The notes under the pieces: model-generated
Databases searched by the model: none
Seen by the model: only the letters and a program-made list of their open reading frames with translations
What the model was told of the DNA's origin: nothing
Program-made: the position numbers and the translations under genes
From: Hymenobacter sp. DG01
GTDB lineage: Bacteria; Bacteroidota; Bacteroidia; Cytophagales; Hymenobacteraceae
Length of the DNA: 64,000 bases
Direction of reading: 5' to 3'
Assembly: GCF_006352025.1 (NCBI RefSeq)
Contig: NZ_CP040936.1
Coordinates: 4,667,054 to 4,731,053, forward strand
In this document: piece after piece, positions 7,957 to 16,736 of the stretch
Position numbering within the stretch: position 1 is the stretch's first letter
Layout: each line of letters begins with the position of its first letter

Positions 7957-8565
7957 TTACCGCAGCCACCGCCGGATATACTTCTCGGCCGATTTTTCGT
8001 CCTGCCAACCTGCAATGCGGGTTGCGCCGGGGCGGCCCCGGTGCTGAAACCATAGACTCAAAGATTGCCGTACGCCGGGGTAGCGGCGGTTAAGCGTGGC
8101 CCAATCGGTGGCATCGGGCAGAATACGCTGGGCCGGCCGGGCCGGCGCCGCTAATACCACGGGCGCCAGGTTGCCATCAATGTCCAGCACCAGCAAGGCC
8201 AACGGCACTACTTCCAGAACGGTGCCGGCCGGTTGACTTTCGGCTAAAACCAGCGCCGGTACGGCGCCGGTTTTAGCCGAAAGTCCGGAAGAGCCGGTTA
8301 CCTGCGTGCCCGGAATAAACCCCAGGTTGCCGGGTACCGGAAGAAATTCAATCATCTGCCCGACGCCCGCCTGCTGCACCGGCTGAAACTCCTGGGCACT
8401 GGCGTTGTAGCGCAGCTCCTGGTTGGTACCGGCCGGCATTTCTACTACCACTTGCAGCAGCTTGCGCTCCGCCGAGAAGGTAGGCAGATCGGCGTAATCG
8501 GTACGGCAGCCGGCCAGTGAGCCAGCGCCTACCCCCGCAAACAACAGAATCCAGCGCCAACGCAT
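7957..8565 (-). CDS. Lipoprotein with degenerate inorganic pyrophosphatase fold
   Basis: 202 residues. The N terminus is a lipoprotein signal ending LAGC (Cys20), so the protein should be tethered in the periplasm. Residues 38-200 follow the family I pyrophosphatase layout: VVVEMPAGTNQELRYN, then FLPVPGNLGFIPGT (74-87), then VVPLALLVLDIDGNLAPVV, then a C-terminal GWQDEKSAEKYI. The catalytic GDPxD loop that carries three metal-binding Asp is replaced by KTGAVPALV (98-106), and the C-terminal YK pair is lost (WFQHRG). Catalysis by the usual mechanism is therefore unlikely. It begins 20 bases after the M1 peptidase stop and is probably in its operon. Confidence 0.75.
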   Translation of the reverse strand: MRWRWILLFAGVGAGSLAGCRTDYADLPTFSAERKLLQVVVEMPAGTNQELRYNASAQEFQPVQQAGVGQMIEFLPVPGNLGFIPGTQVTGSSGLSAKTGAVPALVLAESQPAGTVLEVVPLALLVLDIDGNLAPVVLAAPARPAQRILPDATDWATLNRRYPGVRQSLSLWFQHRGRPGATRIAGWQDEKSAEKYIRRWLR

Positions 8566-8585
8566 AAACAGACGAAGAAATAGAG

Positions 8586-11576
8586 TTACTGAGCCAGTTG
8601 CTCGTTCAAAATCCGGAAAGGGTTTAGCTCCTCCAGGTGCAATACAAACCGAATCCGGTCGGTGAAATCTTTGCGGCTGCTGGGCAAGCCATTGGCGTAC
8701 TGCGAGCCGGCCACCGGCAAGTACACCCGCAGAATGTTCTGGCCCGTTGGCAACAGATACCTAATAACCGGCACTACCAGGCCCGCATCGTAGTACAGGC
8801 TCCGGGGGCTTTGTCCTGCTGTGTTGGTCTGTCGGGTTTTGCTGACAGCCCCGAAATCGGCAAACACGGCCAGGGAAGTCACCGGCAAATCGGCCTCCAG
8901 ATTCAGGGTACTCAACCAGCGTTGGCTGCCTACGGGCAGGTAGGCCTTGAAGGCCCCGTCCCGGTCATCGGTTTGGTGCAGCTGCGCCGTGAAAGTGGCC
9001 GAAATTTGTTGCCGGTCGAGGAAGGCCGTCTGACGGCGGTAATCCGGGCTACCACTCAACCCAATGAAAAACGGATTTTCGGAGGAGGATTTCAGGAAAG
9101 TTCCCCCGAACAAACGAGCCCGGATTTGCTTTTCGGCGCTGTAGTAGCGGCTGTAGGTTCCCGTCGCCCGGAGCAGAGCCGCTTCCTGGTTAGGGTTGTC
9201 AACGTCCGCATTAGGTGTGAGGTAGTTCAACTCCACGTGCGCCGACCAGTTCTGCAGGGCGTTACCTTCCCGCACTCGGTATTCCAGCGTCTGGAAGCTA
9301 CTGGTTTGCCCCAGATCTTGGTTGCGGATGGTAGTGTTGGCGAAACGAACCAGCTGCTGTGCCCCTCGGAAAGCCGAATGGGGTAGCCACAAGGTTACAC
9401 TAGGCTCTATCTTCCGGTAACGCTCAAACCGCTGAATCTGGACCGTCGTCAGCAACTGACGGGCGAAGGTGCGGGGTAGGACGTTCAGACTCAGGGCACC
9501 AACGCCATTCAGCTCGTTGCGGTTGAAGCTGTACATGGGCATGGCCAGGAAGTTGAGCCGCTTGGGAGCCAGTATATTGTTGTAGAACGCTGCTCCGAGC
9601 ATGAATTTATCGGAGGTGTTGGCGCCAGCTACCGGTACCCAGTTGATGAAGTGCCGGTCCCACCGCTCCGGGCTGAGCAGGGGCTTTAGCTGCAGTGGGT
9701 CCCATGTACGCCACGAGCCATTGAGTTTTATCTGGTCGTCGCGGCGGTTGAGTTGAGGAGTAAGGTACCCGGGGTCAATGACCACGCGGGCAACTCCGGA
9801 GCGCCGGAAATTAAGCTGGGCTTCATCCTGCTCGTCGTTGGCGGTACCGCCGAACACAGGCGTCCACTGAGTCTCCAGCACGTTGCCCCGCGCATCGAGG
9901 GTAGCAACGGGTACGGTAAACGGGGCGGGTGAATCATTGCGAACCAGCACTTTCACCACGTCGGCCTGCACCAGAATATCGGATACGGCCGCTTCGTAGT
10001 GGTTTTGGGTGGTGAGCATCTCCTTAAAGAACCAGCCGAGCTTCTGCCCGCTGACTTCCTCAAACACAGCCTGCATATCGGCCGGATAGGGATGCCGGAA
10101 CTGCCAGCGCTGATAGTACGCGTGCATGGCCGCGTCAAACTTCTCCTGGCCCAGGTAGCCCGCCAGATATTTCAGCAGAGAGGCCGTTTTGCCATACACC
10201 ATGAGGCCGTAGTTGAGCCGGCCATAGTCGGCGGAAGCTATGCCTGCCGGCTGGTCGAGGCCACGCGAGGCTACCAGCTGGTACGGAATCTGGTTCAGGG
10301 CTGCCGCGGGCAGCGAATCCCAGCCTAGTTTTGTCGCCAGCTCGGGCCGCTTGGTAAAGAAGTCGAGCTGACTAGCAGCGGGGTCAGCCAGCTCGGCCAC
10401 CCGATTTTCGATGTAAGAGTTTACTCCCTCATCCAGCCACGGAAAATCTCGTTCATTAGAGCCCAGAATGCCATAAAACCAGTTGTGGCCTACCTCGTGC
10501 ACAATGGCGGACGGCTGGGTAACGGTTACCATCGGGTACTCCATGCCCGAGCCGGCGCTCAGCGCCCCGTCCACGGCCGTTGCGGAGGCGTACGGGTACT
10601 CGCCTACCCATTGCGAGTAGTAAGTAAGCGCCTTATTGACGTCCTGAAGACCTTTTATCCACTTTTCAGCATCCTTGTTGGTGAACATCACCCAGGAGGT
10701 TACTGGCTTGCCGGAGGGTAGCGTAACGCTGCTTTTCAGCACGTTAAAACGCTTGTCGGCAAACCAGGCAAAGTCATGCACCCGGTCCTGCACGTAACGC
10801 AGGGTTTTGGTTTCAGCGGCCGAAGCCGGGAACTTGAGGTTGTCGCCGAAATCGGCTTGCGTCTTTTTGACGGCCGTAGCCGCGGCAAGCTGGTCGAGGC
10901 GTTGTTGCTCATCGGGGTTCTGGAGCACACCCGTGGCGCCTACCACATAGTTGGCCGGCAGGGTAATACGGACATCGAAGGAGCCAAACTCCGAGTAAAA
11001 TTCCCCCTGATCCAGGTAAGGCATGGGGTGCCAGCCCTTCTGGTCGTACACGGCGGGCTTGGGGTACCACTGCGTAACCTGGTAGCTTTGGCCAACGTGC
11101 CCGAAGCGCGAGAAGGAATCAGGCAGCTTAACCCGGAAGGGAGTTGTAATCGTAATGCTGGCCCCGGGTGCCAGCGGCTGGGGTAGCACCAGGCGGGCCA
11201 TGTCGGGGTTGTTCGCGTCGGGCTCCAGGCGAGCCGGCTGGCCATTTACCTGAAAATCCAGTCCGTCTATAAAGCCACGCTCCTGCTGAGGGGCGAACTG
11301 AAACTTCCGGTTACCGTTGCGGAGCTGCTGCCGGGCAAAGGCCGTTGCGTTGTCGCGGTACGCGTTGGGCCACAGGTGAAACCAGAGGTAGGGCAGAGTA
11401 TCGGGGGAGCTGTTGGTATAAGTAAGCTCTTCCCGGCCGCTGAGCGTGTGCTGCTGGTCGTTCAGCGTCACATCAATAGAATAATTTACCTGTTGCTGCC
11501 AGCCCGTGGCCGGCGCTTGCGCACTAGTGGTATAAGATATGAGCAGCAAGCCATACAGGCTCAGAGTCTTTTTCAT
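8586..11576 (-). CDS. M1 family metallopeptidase with large C-terminal extension
   Basis: 996 residues from the ATG at 11576 (MKKTLSLYGLLLISYTTSAQ, signal peptide). The aminopeptidase domain has the exopeptidase motif GSGMEYPMVT and the zinc site HEVGHNW (His360, Glu361, His364), followed after 18 residues by Glu383 in WLDEG, exactly the gluzincin spacing. After about residue 580 comes a 400-residue region with alternating hydrophobic strands, aromatic residues and short turns, resembling an outer-membrane beta-barrel as in other Bacteroidota M1 proteins. Probably digests peptides at the cell surface or in the periplasm. First gene of a unit with the pyrophosphatase-like lipoprotein. Confidence 0.93.
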   Translation of the reverse strand: MKKTLSLYGLLLISYTTSAQAPATGWQQQVNYSIDVTLNDQQHTLSGREELTYTNSSPDTLPYLWFHLWPNAYRDNATAFARQQLRNGNRKFQFAPQQERGFIDGLDFQVNGQPARLEPDANNPDMARLVLPQPLAPGASITITTPFRVKLPDSFSRFGHVGQSYQVTQWYPKPAVYDQKGWHPMPYLDQGEFYSEFGSFDVRITLPANYVVGATGVLQNPDEQQRLDQLAAATAVKKTQADFGDNLKFPASAAETKTLRYVQDRVHDFAWFADKRFNVLKSSVTLPSGKPVTSWVMFTNKDAEKWIKGLQDVNKALTYYSQWVGEYPYASATAVDGALSAGSGMEYPMVTVTQPSAIVHEVGHNWFYGILGSNERDFPWLDEGVNSYIENRVAELADPAASQLDFFTKRPELATKLGWDSLPAAALNQIPYQLVASRGLDQPAGIASADYGRLNYGLMVYGKTASLLKYLAGYLGQEKFDAAMHAYYQRWQFRHPYPADMQAVFEEVSGQKLGWFFKEMLTTQNHYEAAVSDILVQADVVKVLVRNDSPAPFTVPVATLDARGNVLETQWTPVFGGTANDEQDEAQLNFRRSGVARVVIDPGYLTPQLNRRDDQIKLNGSWRTWDPLQLKPLLSPERWDRHFINWVPVAGANTSDKFMLGAAFYNNILAPKRLNFLAMPMYSFNRNELNGVGALSLNVLPRTFARQLLTTVQIQRFERYRKIEPSVTLWLPHSAFRGAQQLVRFANTTIRNQDLGQTSSFQTLEYRVREGNALQNWSAHVELNYLTPNADVDNPNQEAALLRATGTYSRYYSAEKQIRARLFGGTFLKSSSENPFFIGLSGSPDYRRQTAFLDRQQISATFTAQLHQTDDRDGAFKAYLPVGSQRWLSTLNLEADLPVTSLAVFADFGAVSKTRQTNTAGQSPRSLYYDAGLVVPVIRYLLPTGQNILRVYLPVAGSQYANGLPSSRKDFTDRIRFVLHLEELNPFRILNEQLAQ

Positions 11577-11714
11577 GCAGAGGGGAGGGGCGGATGTCGA
11601 GGCGAAAGTAGCCCTTCGGCCCGGAACATGCGCCACAACCTTTGGCCGGTAGGCGCGTTTGCACGGGTATTCCCAACTACACCGCTGCCCTGCAGTGGCC
11701 TAACCCTACTACCT

Positions 11715-12140
11715 ATGTCTTTCCACAAGCAGCCCAAAGACGACACCCAGCACCAGAACCACCTCGACGGCGCCGTGAATATCCTGACGGGTAATCTGCA
11801 GGAAGAAGCTACCCGCGCCGGCCTCGACAACCACTTTCAGCGTTGGATTGAGGACCTGAAAGACACTAACAACCCCGAACTGCACCAGATTGTGGTGGAT
11901 ATGCAGGCGTTGAAGGCGCACTTTGGCGGAGGCACTATTGATAAGGCCCTGGTAAGCCAGCTGCTCAGCCGCCTCGGAACAAATACCAGCAAAGCGGCAA
12001 GCTTTGCCGACAATCCTAACACCGCGCAACGCGTTGCCAATCTGGGTGAGGCCCTCAGCGCCGCAGCCCGTCAGGTAAGCAGCGGCGGTCAGTCAAGCCC
12101 GGAGCAAGATCTGCAGCAGAACTCGGCTCAGAATTCATAG
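11715..12140 (+). CDS. Small hydrophilic helical protein, unknown
   Basis: 141 residues from the ATG at 11715. No signal peptide. The first 20 residues are polar (MSFHKQPKDDTQHQNHLDGA), the middle is predicted helical (LDNHFQRWIEDLKDTNNPEL and ALVSQLLSRLG), and the last 30 are low-complexity Ser/Gln/Ala. No family recognised. It is divergent from the M1 peptidase gene and ends 40 bases before a strong terminator. Confidence 0.7.
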   Translation: MSFHKQPKDDTQHQNHLDGAVNILTGNLQEEATRAGLDNHFQRWIEDLKDTNNPELHQIVVDMQALKAHFGGGTIDKALVSQLLSRLGTNTSKAASFADNPNTAQRVANLGEALSAAARQVSSGGQSSPEQDLQQNSAQNS

Positions 12141-12180
12141 CAGCTATCAGCAGCACACTCACTGCTGCTCTTGCCCTGTA

Positions 12181-12228
12181 AAAAGCAACAGGCCGGCCCT
12201 CCGCAAGGAGAGCCGGCCTGTTGCTTTT
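12181..12228. terminator. Bidirectional terminator
   Basis: AAAAGCAACAGGCCGGC pairs with GCCGGCCTGTTGCTTTT. It lies between the end of the small plus-strand gene and the end of rplS on the minus strand. Confidence 0.85.
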
Positions 12229-12244
12229 GCATATGCCGTGAAGC

Positions 12245-12628
12245 TTAAGCCGTAGCTTTGGCTGCCACGTTGGTGTTGCGCTTTTCTTTGATGCGAGCCG
12301 CTTTGCCCGACAGACCACGCAGATAGAACAGGCGAGCACGACGAACCTTACCGCGACGCACCAGCTCGATTTTCTCGATGTTGGGCGACAGCAGCGGGAA
12401 GATACGCTCGGTGCCGATTTGGTTTGAAATCTTACGAACCGTGAAGGTTTCGCCGTTCGAGTTGGTGTTCTTGCGCTGGATAACTACACCCTGGAACTGC
12501 TGCACGCGCTCCTTGTTGCCCTCACGAATTTTCACGTGGACATTGATGGTGTCACCGGCGGCAAAGTTGGGGAAGCTGGCGCGGCGCTCCTGGGATTCCT
12601 GCTGGATAAAATCGAGTAGTACGCTCAT
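12245..12628 (-). CDS. rplS: 50S ribosomal protein L19
   Basis: 127 residues. [29 protein letters not shown] and [20 protein letters not shown] are typical of L19, which sits at the 30S/50S interface. It is the last member of the rpsP-rimM-trmD-rplS cluster but is separated from trmD by 168 bases and has its own -7 element (12688-12695), so it may be transcribed on its own as well. Confidence 0.97.
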   Translation of the reverse strand: MSVLLDFIQQESQERRASFPNFAAGDTINVHVKIREGNKERVQQFQGVVIQRKNTNSNGETFTVRKISNQIGTERIFPLLSPNIEKIELVRRGKVRRARLFYLRGLSGKAARIKEKRNTNVAAKATA

Positions 12629-12687
12629 GGCTGGAAAAACTGTGAAGGACGGCCGCGCCGCCCTGAAGGGTTTCAGGTAAAGAGGCG

Positions 12688-12695
12688 CAAATATA
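12688..12695 (-). promoter_or_regulatory. -7 element for rplS
   Basis: On the minus strand TATATTTG matches TAnnTTTG. It lies 60 bases upstream of the rplS ATG. No clear TTG is found about 20 bases further upstream. Confidence 0.45.
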
Positions 12696-12795
12696 GCCCT
12701 CTATTTTGGAATTGTGAAATGGTGAGCAGGTGAAATTGTGAGTTTGTGGTTCTGCTTGCGATACTTACAGACACACTCGGCACAATTCTACAGCT

Positions 12796-13473
12796 TCACT
12801 CTTGTAATAAATCTGGCCGGCGCTGTTCCGTGCGGGCCAGGGCCTGCTCGTGGCGCCAGAGGTCTATTTTCGGGGTGTTGCCCGAAAGCAGAATTTCCGG
12901 TACCGGCAAGCCACGCCATTCAGCGGGGCGGGTGTAAACAGGCGGTGCCAACAGGTTGTCCTGGAAAGAGTCGCTTAGCGCCGACTCCTCATTGCCCAGT
13001 ACGCCTGGTAGCAACCGTACCACTGCATCTACCAGAATAGCCGCCCCTAGCTCTCCGCCGCTCAGAACATAGTCGCCGACGCTGATTTCGTGGGTGATGT
13101 ATGCCTGGCGAATACGCTCATCTACGCCCTTGTAATGCCCGCAAAGAATAAGCAGGTTACCCTCCAGGGAAAGCCGGTTTACCAGGGGCTGACGCAGGGT
13201 TTCACCGTCCGGGGTCATGTAGATGACCGCCGCATAGGAGCGTTGCGCCAGTAGCTCATCGAAGCAAGCCGCAATCGGCTCGACGCGCAGTACCATACCG
13301 GCCCCACCTCCAAACACGTAGTCATCAATCTGACCGTGTTTGTTAATGGCGTAGCGGCGCAGGTCGTGCAGATAGATTTCGGCCAGTCCTTTGTCTTGGG
13401 CGCGCTTCACGATAGAATGCGCAAAAGGGCTGACCAGCAAATCCGGCTGGCACGTGACGATGTCAATCCGCAT
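12796..13473 (-). CDS. trmD: tRNA (guanine-N1-)-methyltransferase
   Basis: Methylates G37 of tRNAs with S-adenosylmethionine. 225 residues, standard length. [12 protein letters not shown] start, [24 protein letters not shown] and [14 protein letters not shown] form the trefoil-knot cofactor pocket. It begins 12 bases after the rimM stop, in the conserved ribosomal-protein/tRNA-modification order. Confidence 0.97.
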   Translation of the reverse strand: MRIDIVTCQPDLLVSPFAHSIVKRAQDKGLAEIYLHDLRRYAINKHGQIDDYVFGGGAGMVLRVEPIAACFDELLAQRSYAAVIYMTPDGETLRQPLVNRLSLEGNLLILCGHYKGVDERIRQAYITHEISVGDYVLSGGELGAAILVDAVVRLLPGVLGNEESALSDSFQDNLLAPPVYTRPAEWRGLPVPEILLSGNTPKIDLWRHEQALARTEQRRPDLLQE

Positions 13474-13485
13474 AGCAACGACCCG

Positions 13486-14067
13486 CTAAGGCTCTATGAA
13501 TTCGTCCGGCTCGTCCCGCTCACGCGAGGCCGGGCTTAGGTACACGTCAAGCAGGCCTTCCGGCAGATTCACGTGCAGCTTCCGCGCTGGCTGGTCAGCG
13601 TGCAGAATCAGCTCATCCACCACCGGAATCAGGATTTCCTGTCCCTTGTAGCGCATGGCCAGTACATCCTGCTGGGGCAGCTCATAGAAGGTCTCTACGG
13701 TTCCCAGTTCGCCTAACTGCTCATCTACTACCAGGTAACCAATAACGTCGTGGAAGTAGAACTGGTCGTCGGGCAGAGCGGGCAGCTCGGTTAGCGGACG
13801 CCAGAGCTTGGCGTTACGCAGGGGTTCGGCCTCTTCAATGCGGTCGAGGCCCTTGAACTTCACGAGGGCCCGCTCGCCGCTCTGGGGCTGGAATTTCTCA
13901 ACGGTGTATTCCGTGAGCTTACCGGGCGTGGTGGGCAACTCCACCCACACCGATTTCAGCTTGCGGTAATCGTCGAGGTTATCCACGTCGAAGGCAGCAA
14001 CCACAAAGCCTTTTAGGCCATGGGGCTTCACTACCAAACCCAGCTCGTAGCAGTCGTCAAGAGTCAT
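13486..14067 (-). CDS. rimM: Ribosome maturation factor RimM
   Basis: 193 residues. The N-terminal beta-barrel starts with LGLVVKPHGLKGFVVAAF, and the PRC-barrel domain has DQFYFHDVIGYLV and EILIPVVDELI. RimM binds S19 during 30S head assembly. It is placed between rpsP and trmD as in most bacteria. Confidence 0.95.
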   Translation of the reverse strand: MTLDDCYELGLVVKPHGLKGFVVAAFDVDNLDDYRKLKSVWVELPTTPGKLTEYTVEKFQPQSGERALVKFKGLDRIEEAEPLRNAKLWRPLTELPALPDDQFYFHDVIGYLVVDEQLGELGTVETFYELPQQDVLAMRYKGQEILIPVVDELILHADQPARKLHVNLPEGLLDVYLSPASRERDEPDEFIEP

Positions 14068-14099
14068 GGCGAGGAAAGATGAGGAGAGAAAACGTACAA

Positions 14100-14168
14100 A
14101 GGTGATGAGGCGGAATAAGGTAGAGACGGGTTAGACCATCTATTGTCCTTATTGCCTCATCACCTCCT
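14100..14168. repeat. Imperfect inverted repeat between rpsP and rimM
   Basis: GTGATGAGGCGGAATAAGG (left) and CCTTATTGCCTCATCAC (right) can form a stem with one mismatch inside the 116-base gap. It could attenuate the operon or be one of the GATGAGG-type intergenic tracts seen elsewhere in this window. Confidence 0.5.
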
Positions 14169-14183
14169 TACGTGAGCCTGAAA

Positions 14184-14729
14184 TTAGGCGCCGGCTTCCT
14201 CAGTGGTTTCGGCCGAAGCTTCCGCGTCGGTCGTTTCGCCTTCGGCGGCAGGAGCGTTAGCAGCCTCCAGAGCGGCTTGCTTGGCACGCTGTGCTTCGGC
14301 GCGGGCTTCTTTTACTTTGGTTTCGGCGGCCAGACGCTGCTGACGAGCTTCTTCCTTGGCGTTGCCCAGGTTGGTGCGCTTGCCTTCGATTTTAGCGTCT
14401 TTCTGCTCTTTCCAGGCGGTGTAACGCTCATCAGCAGTTTCCTGCGAGATGGCGCCTTTGATTACGCCCAGCTGCAGGTGCTTGCGGTAGAGCACACCAC
14501 GGTAAGAGAGCATAGCACGCACGGTATCCGTGGGCTGGGCACCTTTCATGATCCAGTCGAACGCCTTGTCACCATCGAAGTTGATGGTAGCGGGGTTGGT
14601 CTGGGGGTTGTAGGTACCGATTTTCTCGATGAAGCGGCCGTCGCGGGGCGAGCGGGAGTCGGCAACAACGATGTCGAACTGAGCGGCCTTCTTGCGGCCG
14701 CGACGGGCGAGGCGGATTTTAACTGCCAT
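14184..14729 (-). CDS. rpsP: 30S ribosomal protein S16 with long C-terminal tail
   Basis: 181 residues, about twice the usual S16. The core is residues 1-85: [58 protein letters not shown]. The rest is a charged, Ala/Glu/Lys-rich helical tail ending in an acidic Ala/Glu/Thr stretch. Such extended S16 is known from Bacteroidota. First gene of rpsP-rimM-trmD, with a -7 element at 14782-14789. Confidence 0.96.
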   Translation of the reverse strand: MAVKIRLARRGRKKAAQFDIVVADSRSPRDGRFIEKIGTYNPQTNPATINFDGDKAFDWIMKGAQPTDTVRAMLSYRGVLYRKHLQLGVIKGAISQETADERYTAWKEQKDAKIEGKRTNLGNAKEEARQQRLAAETKVKEARAEAQRAKQAALEAANAPAAEGETTDAEASAETTEEAGA

Positions 14730-14781
14730 AAACCGGTTTGGTTAAGCGACGCATCCCGTGCGTCTGGTTGAAAATGAGGTG

Positions 14782-14789
14782 CAAAGGTA
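14782..14789 (-). promoter_or_regulatory. -7 element for the rpsP operon
   Basis: TACCTTTG on the minus strand fits TAnnTTTG, 53 bases upstream of the rpsP ATG. Confidence 0.5.
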
Positions 14790-14919
14790 GTCACAGATTT
14801 CGCGGATTAAAAGCATTACCCGGATTCAATCTATGCCTAAGCACAGCTGGTAAACTAAACGGCATTAAAAAAGGCTGCTTCCGGTGGGAAACAGCCTTTT
14901 CAAGAGTGGTGTCAGTTGC

Positions 14920-15675
14920 TTACGCAGCCATGTTTACGGGTTGCTGCCACTTGCGCTTGACCTTCACTACCCCTATCTTATCCAAACTCCAGATAAACAT
15001 ATAGGTGGGGTCAAGCTCCCACTTCTTCACGCCGAAGTTAACGCGCATGGGCAGCTTGTGGTGGTTGTTCTGAAACAGCTCCCCGAAGGCCAGGAAGTCG
15101 AAGGGAAGCGTGTTCTTGGAGTGGTCGTGGTTATCGAAGTTCTGGTAGCCGTATTTGTGGCCGCCCCAGTTCACGATGGCCCCGTGGATAGGACCCATTA
15201 GGAAGTGAATGGGCAGCAGCAGAAACTGCCACCAAGCAGTAGCGAACTGCACATAAAACAGCACATACAGTGCACCCCAGCCAATACGGGAATACCATTT
15301 GTCGCCCAGGTTCTCTACGGCACGCCACTCGGGGTAGTCACCCTCGAAACGTTCCGCCAGTTCGTAGCGGTTGTTCAGCACGTCATTGTAGATGTTCTTG
15401 GTCTTCCACATCATCGTGAAAGCATTAGAAGAGTACAATGGGGAGTGGGGGTCCAGCTCGGTATCGGAGTAGGCGTGGTGCATGCGGTGCAGCAACGCGT
15501 AGGCCCGGGGCGAAAGAAACGAGGAGCCCTGGCAGATGTACGTGAACAGGAAGAAGAATCGCTCCCAGAATTTGTTCATAGTGAACATTTTGTGGGCCGC
15601 GTACCGGTGCAGATAGAACGTCTGCGTAAAGAGCGACAGGTAGTAGTGCGCTACGAAAAAGAAGAGTATCGCCAT
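14920..15675 (-). CDS. Membrane fatty acid desaturase (acyl-CoA delta-9 type)
   Basis: 251 residues from the ATG at 15675; an ATG 15 codons earlier is also possible. Introduces a double bond into fatty acyl chains in the membrane using a di-iron centre. The three His boxes are present: HRYAAHK near the N terminus, HRMHHAYSD, and the last one in LFQNNHHKLP. Hydrophobic segments MAILFFFVAHYYLSLF, FFLFTYICQGSSFL and the pair around ALYVLFYVQFATAWWQFLLL are consistent with four transmembrane helices. It stands alone behind a well-formed promoter. Confidence 0.93.
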   Translation of the reverse strand: MAILFFFVAHYYLSLFTQTFYLHRYAAHKMFTMNKFWERFFFLFTYICQGSSFLSPRAYALLHRMHHAYSDTELDPHSPLYSSNAFTMMWKTKNIYNDVLNNRYELAERFEGDYPEWRAVENLGDKWYSRIGWGALYVLFYVQFATAWWQFLLLPIHFLMGPIHGAIVNWGGHKYGYQNFDNHDHSKNTLPFDFLAFGELFQNNHHKLPMRVNFGVKKWELDPTYMFIWSLDKIGVVKVKRKWQQPVNMAA

Positions 15676-15764
15676 GGGCAAAAAGTTAGAGGTCGAATCC
15701 AGTGGCGGCCGAAGCCCCAACGCGCAAAGCTGAAAAGCGGGGTATTAGTTCAGCCGTGGTTTTA

Positions 15765-15796
15765 CAAAACTACGGCCACCCCTGCCCAGAGTGCAA
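15765..15796 (-). promoter_or_regulatory. Desaturase promoter
   Basis: Minus strand: TTG (15796-15794), 21-base spacer, TAGTTTTG (15772-15765). Both Bacteroidota elements and the spacing fit. Transcription would begin near 15758. Confidence 0.6.
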
Positions 15797-15844
15797 TTCG
15801 CCTTTTCAAAAGGCCAAAATGTTGTTCAGGTTCAGCAAAGGTGA

Positions 15845-15890
15845 GGGGGTAGCAGATAACGACCTATGATATTCGTCATCTGCTACCCCC
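15845..15890. terminator. Terminator after the pseudouridine synthase gene
   Basis: GGGGGTAGCAGAT pairs with ATCTGCTACCCCC around a 20-base loop that can pair further (GACG/CGTC). It lies 20 bases beyond the stop of the minus-strand gene. Confidence 0.7.
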
Positions 15891-15910
15891 TTTATTGGGC
15901 TGAAACGCCT

Positions 15911-16618
15911 TTAGTAATAGGCTTCAGCGGCTTGCCAGTGGGCTACCTCAGGCAGCGGGGCCCGGAAGCACATTTCCTCCTTCGTAACGGGATGCTGAAA
16001 CTCCAGCTGCCGGGCGTGTAGGGCAATACTCACATCGGGCAGGGGCGCCAGGAACCCGTACTTCACATCCCCCACGATGGGCGTACCCAGGCCGGAGCTG
16101 AGCTGCACCCGGATCTGGTGGGGGCGGCCGGTAATAGGATTAACCTGCAGCAGCCAGCGGGAGCCCGCCTGGCCCAGCACCTGGTAGTCCAGCTCCGATT
16201 TCAGGCCCTGGCTGTGACGCTCCGAGTAGGCTTTGGTAGTGTTGCGGATGGGGTCTTTTACCAGCCAGTGCGTCAGGTGGCCGGTAGTAGGTTCCGGGCA
16301 CTTACCGGTCAGGGCCCAGTACGTTTTGTGCACCTTGTTGTCGCGGAACATTTCGTTCAGGCGGCTTAGGGCCTTGCTGGTTTTGGCCAGGGCTACCACG
16401 CCGCTCACGGGCCGGTCAAGGCGGTGAGCCACGCCCACGAAAGCAGCACCAGGCTTCTTGTACTTGAAGCGCAGATATTCCTCGGCCTTAGCGGAGAGGG
16501 GCTCGTCGCCGGTGGCATCGCCCTGCACGAGCAGGCCCGCGGGCTTGTTGATGATGAGCAAGTGGTTGTCTTCGAACAGAATTTCCTTCCGCTCCGACCA
16601 CAAATTCGGACGATTCAC
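15911..16618 (-). CDS. RluA-family pseudouridine synthase
   Basis: 235 residues, catalytic domain only, with no S4 domain. FEDNHLLIINKPAGLLVQ, the catalytic HRLDRPVSGVV (Asp in HRLD), and PITGRPHQIRVQLS are family motifs. Isomerises uridine to pseudouridine in rRNA or tRNA; the exact target cannot be read from sequence. It is separated from panB by AT-rich DNA (16622-16736). Confidence 0.93.
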   Translation of the reverse strand: MNRPNLWSERKEILFEDNHLLIINKPAGLLVQGDATGDEPLSAKAEEYLRFKYKKPGAAFVGVAHRLDRPVSGVVALAKTSKALSRLNEMFRDNKVHKTYWALTGKCPEPTTGHLTHWLVKDPIRNTTKAYSERHSQGLKSELDYQVLGQAGSRWLLQVNPITGRPHQIRVQLSSGLGTPIVGDVKYGFLAPLPDVSIALHARQLEFQHPVTKEEMCFRAPLPEVAHWQAAEAYY

Positions 16619-16621
16619 TCG

Positions 16622-16736
16622 GGGGGAGTTAAAAACTAAAAATTAAAAAATATGAATAGGGCAGCAGATTCATTCAAGGCGAAGTCGGCGCCAAATCATA
16701 ATTCTTAATTTCTAATTCTTCATTTTTAATTGAAAA
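16622..16736. other. AT-rich intergenic tract
   Basis: Strongly AT-rich runs of AATTAAAAA and AATTCTTAATTTC type flank a short GC-rich centre. The two sides are imperfectly complementary. No ORF or known element; similar TTAATTC-type tracts are common in intergenic DNA of this group. Confidence 0.4.
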
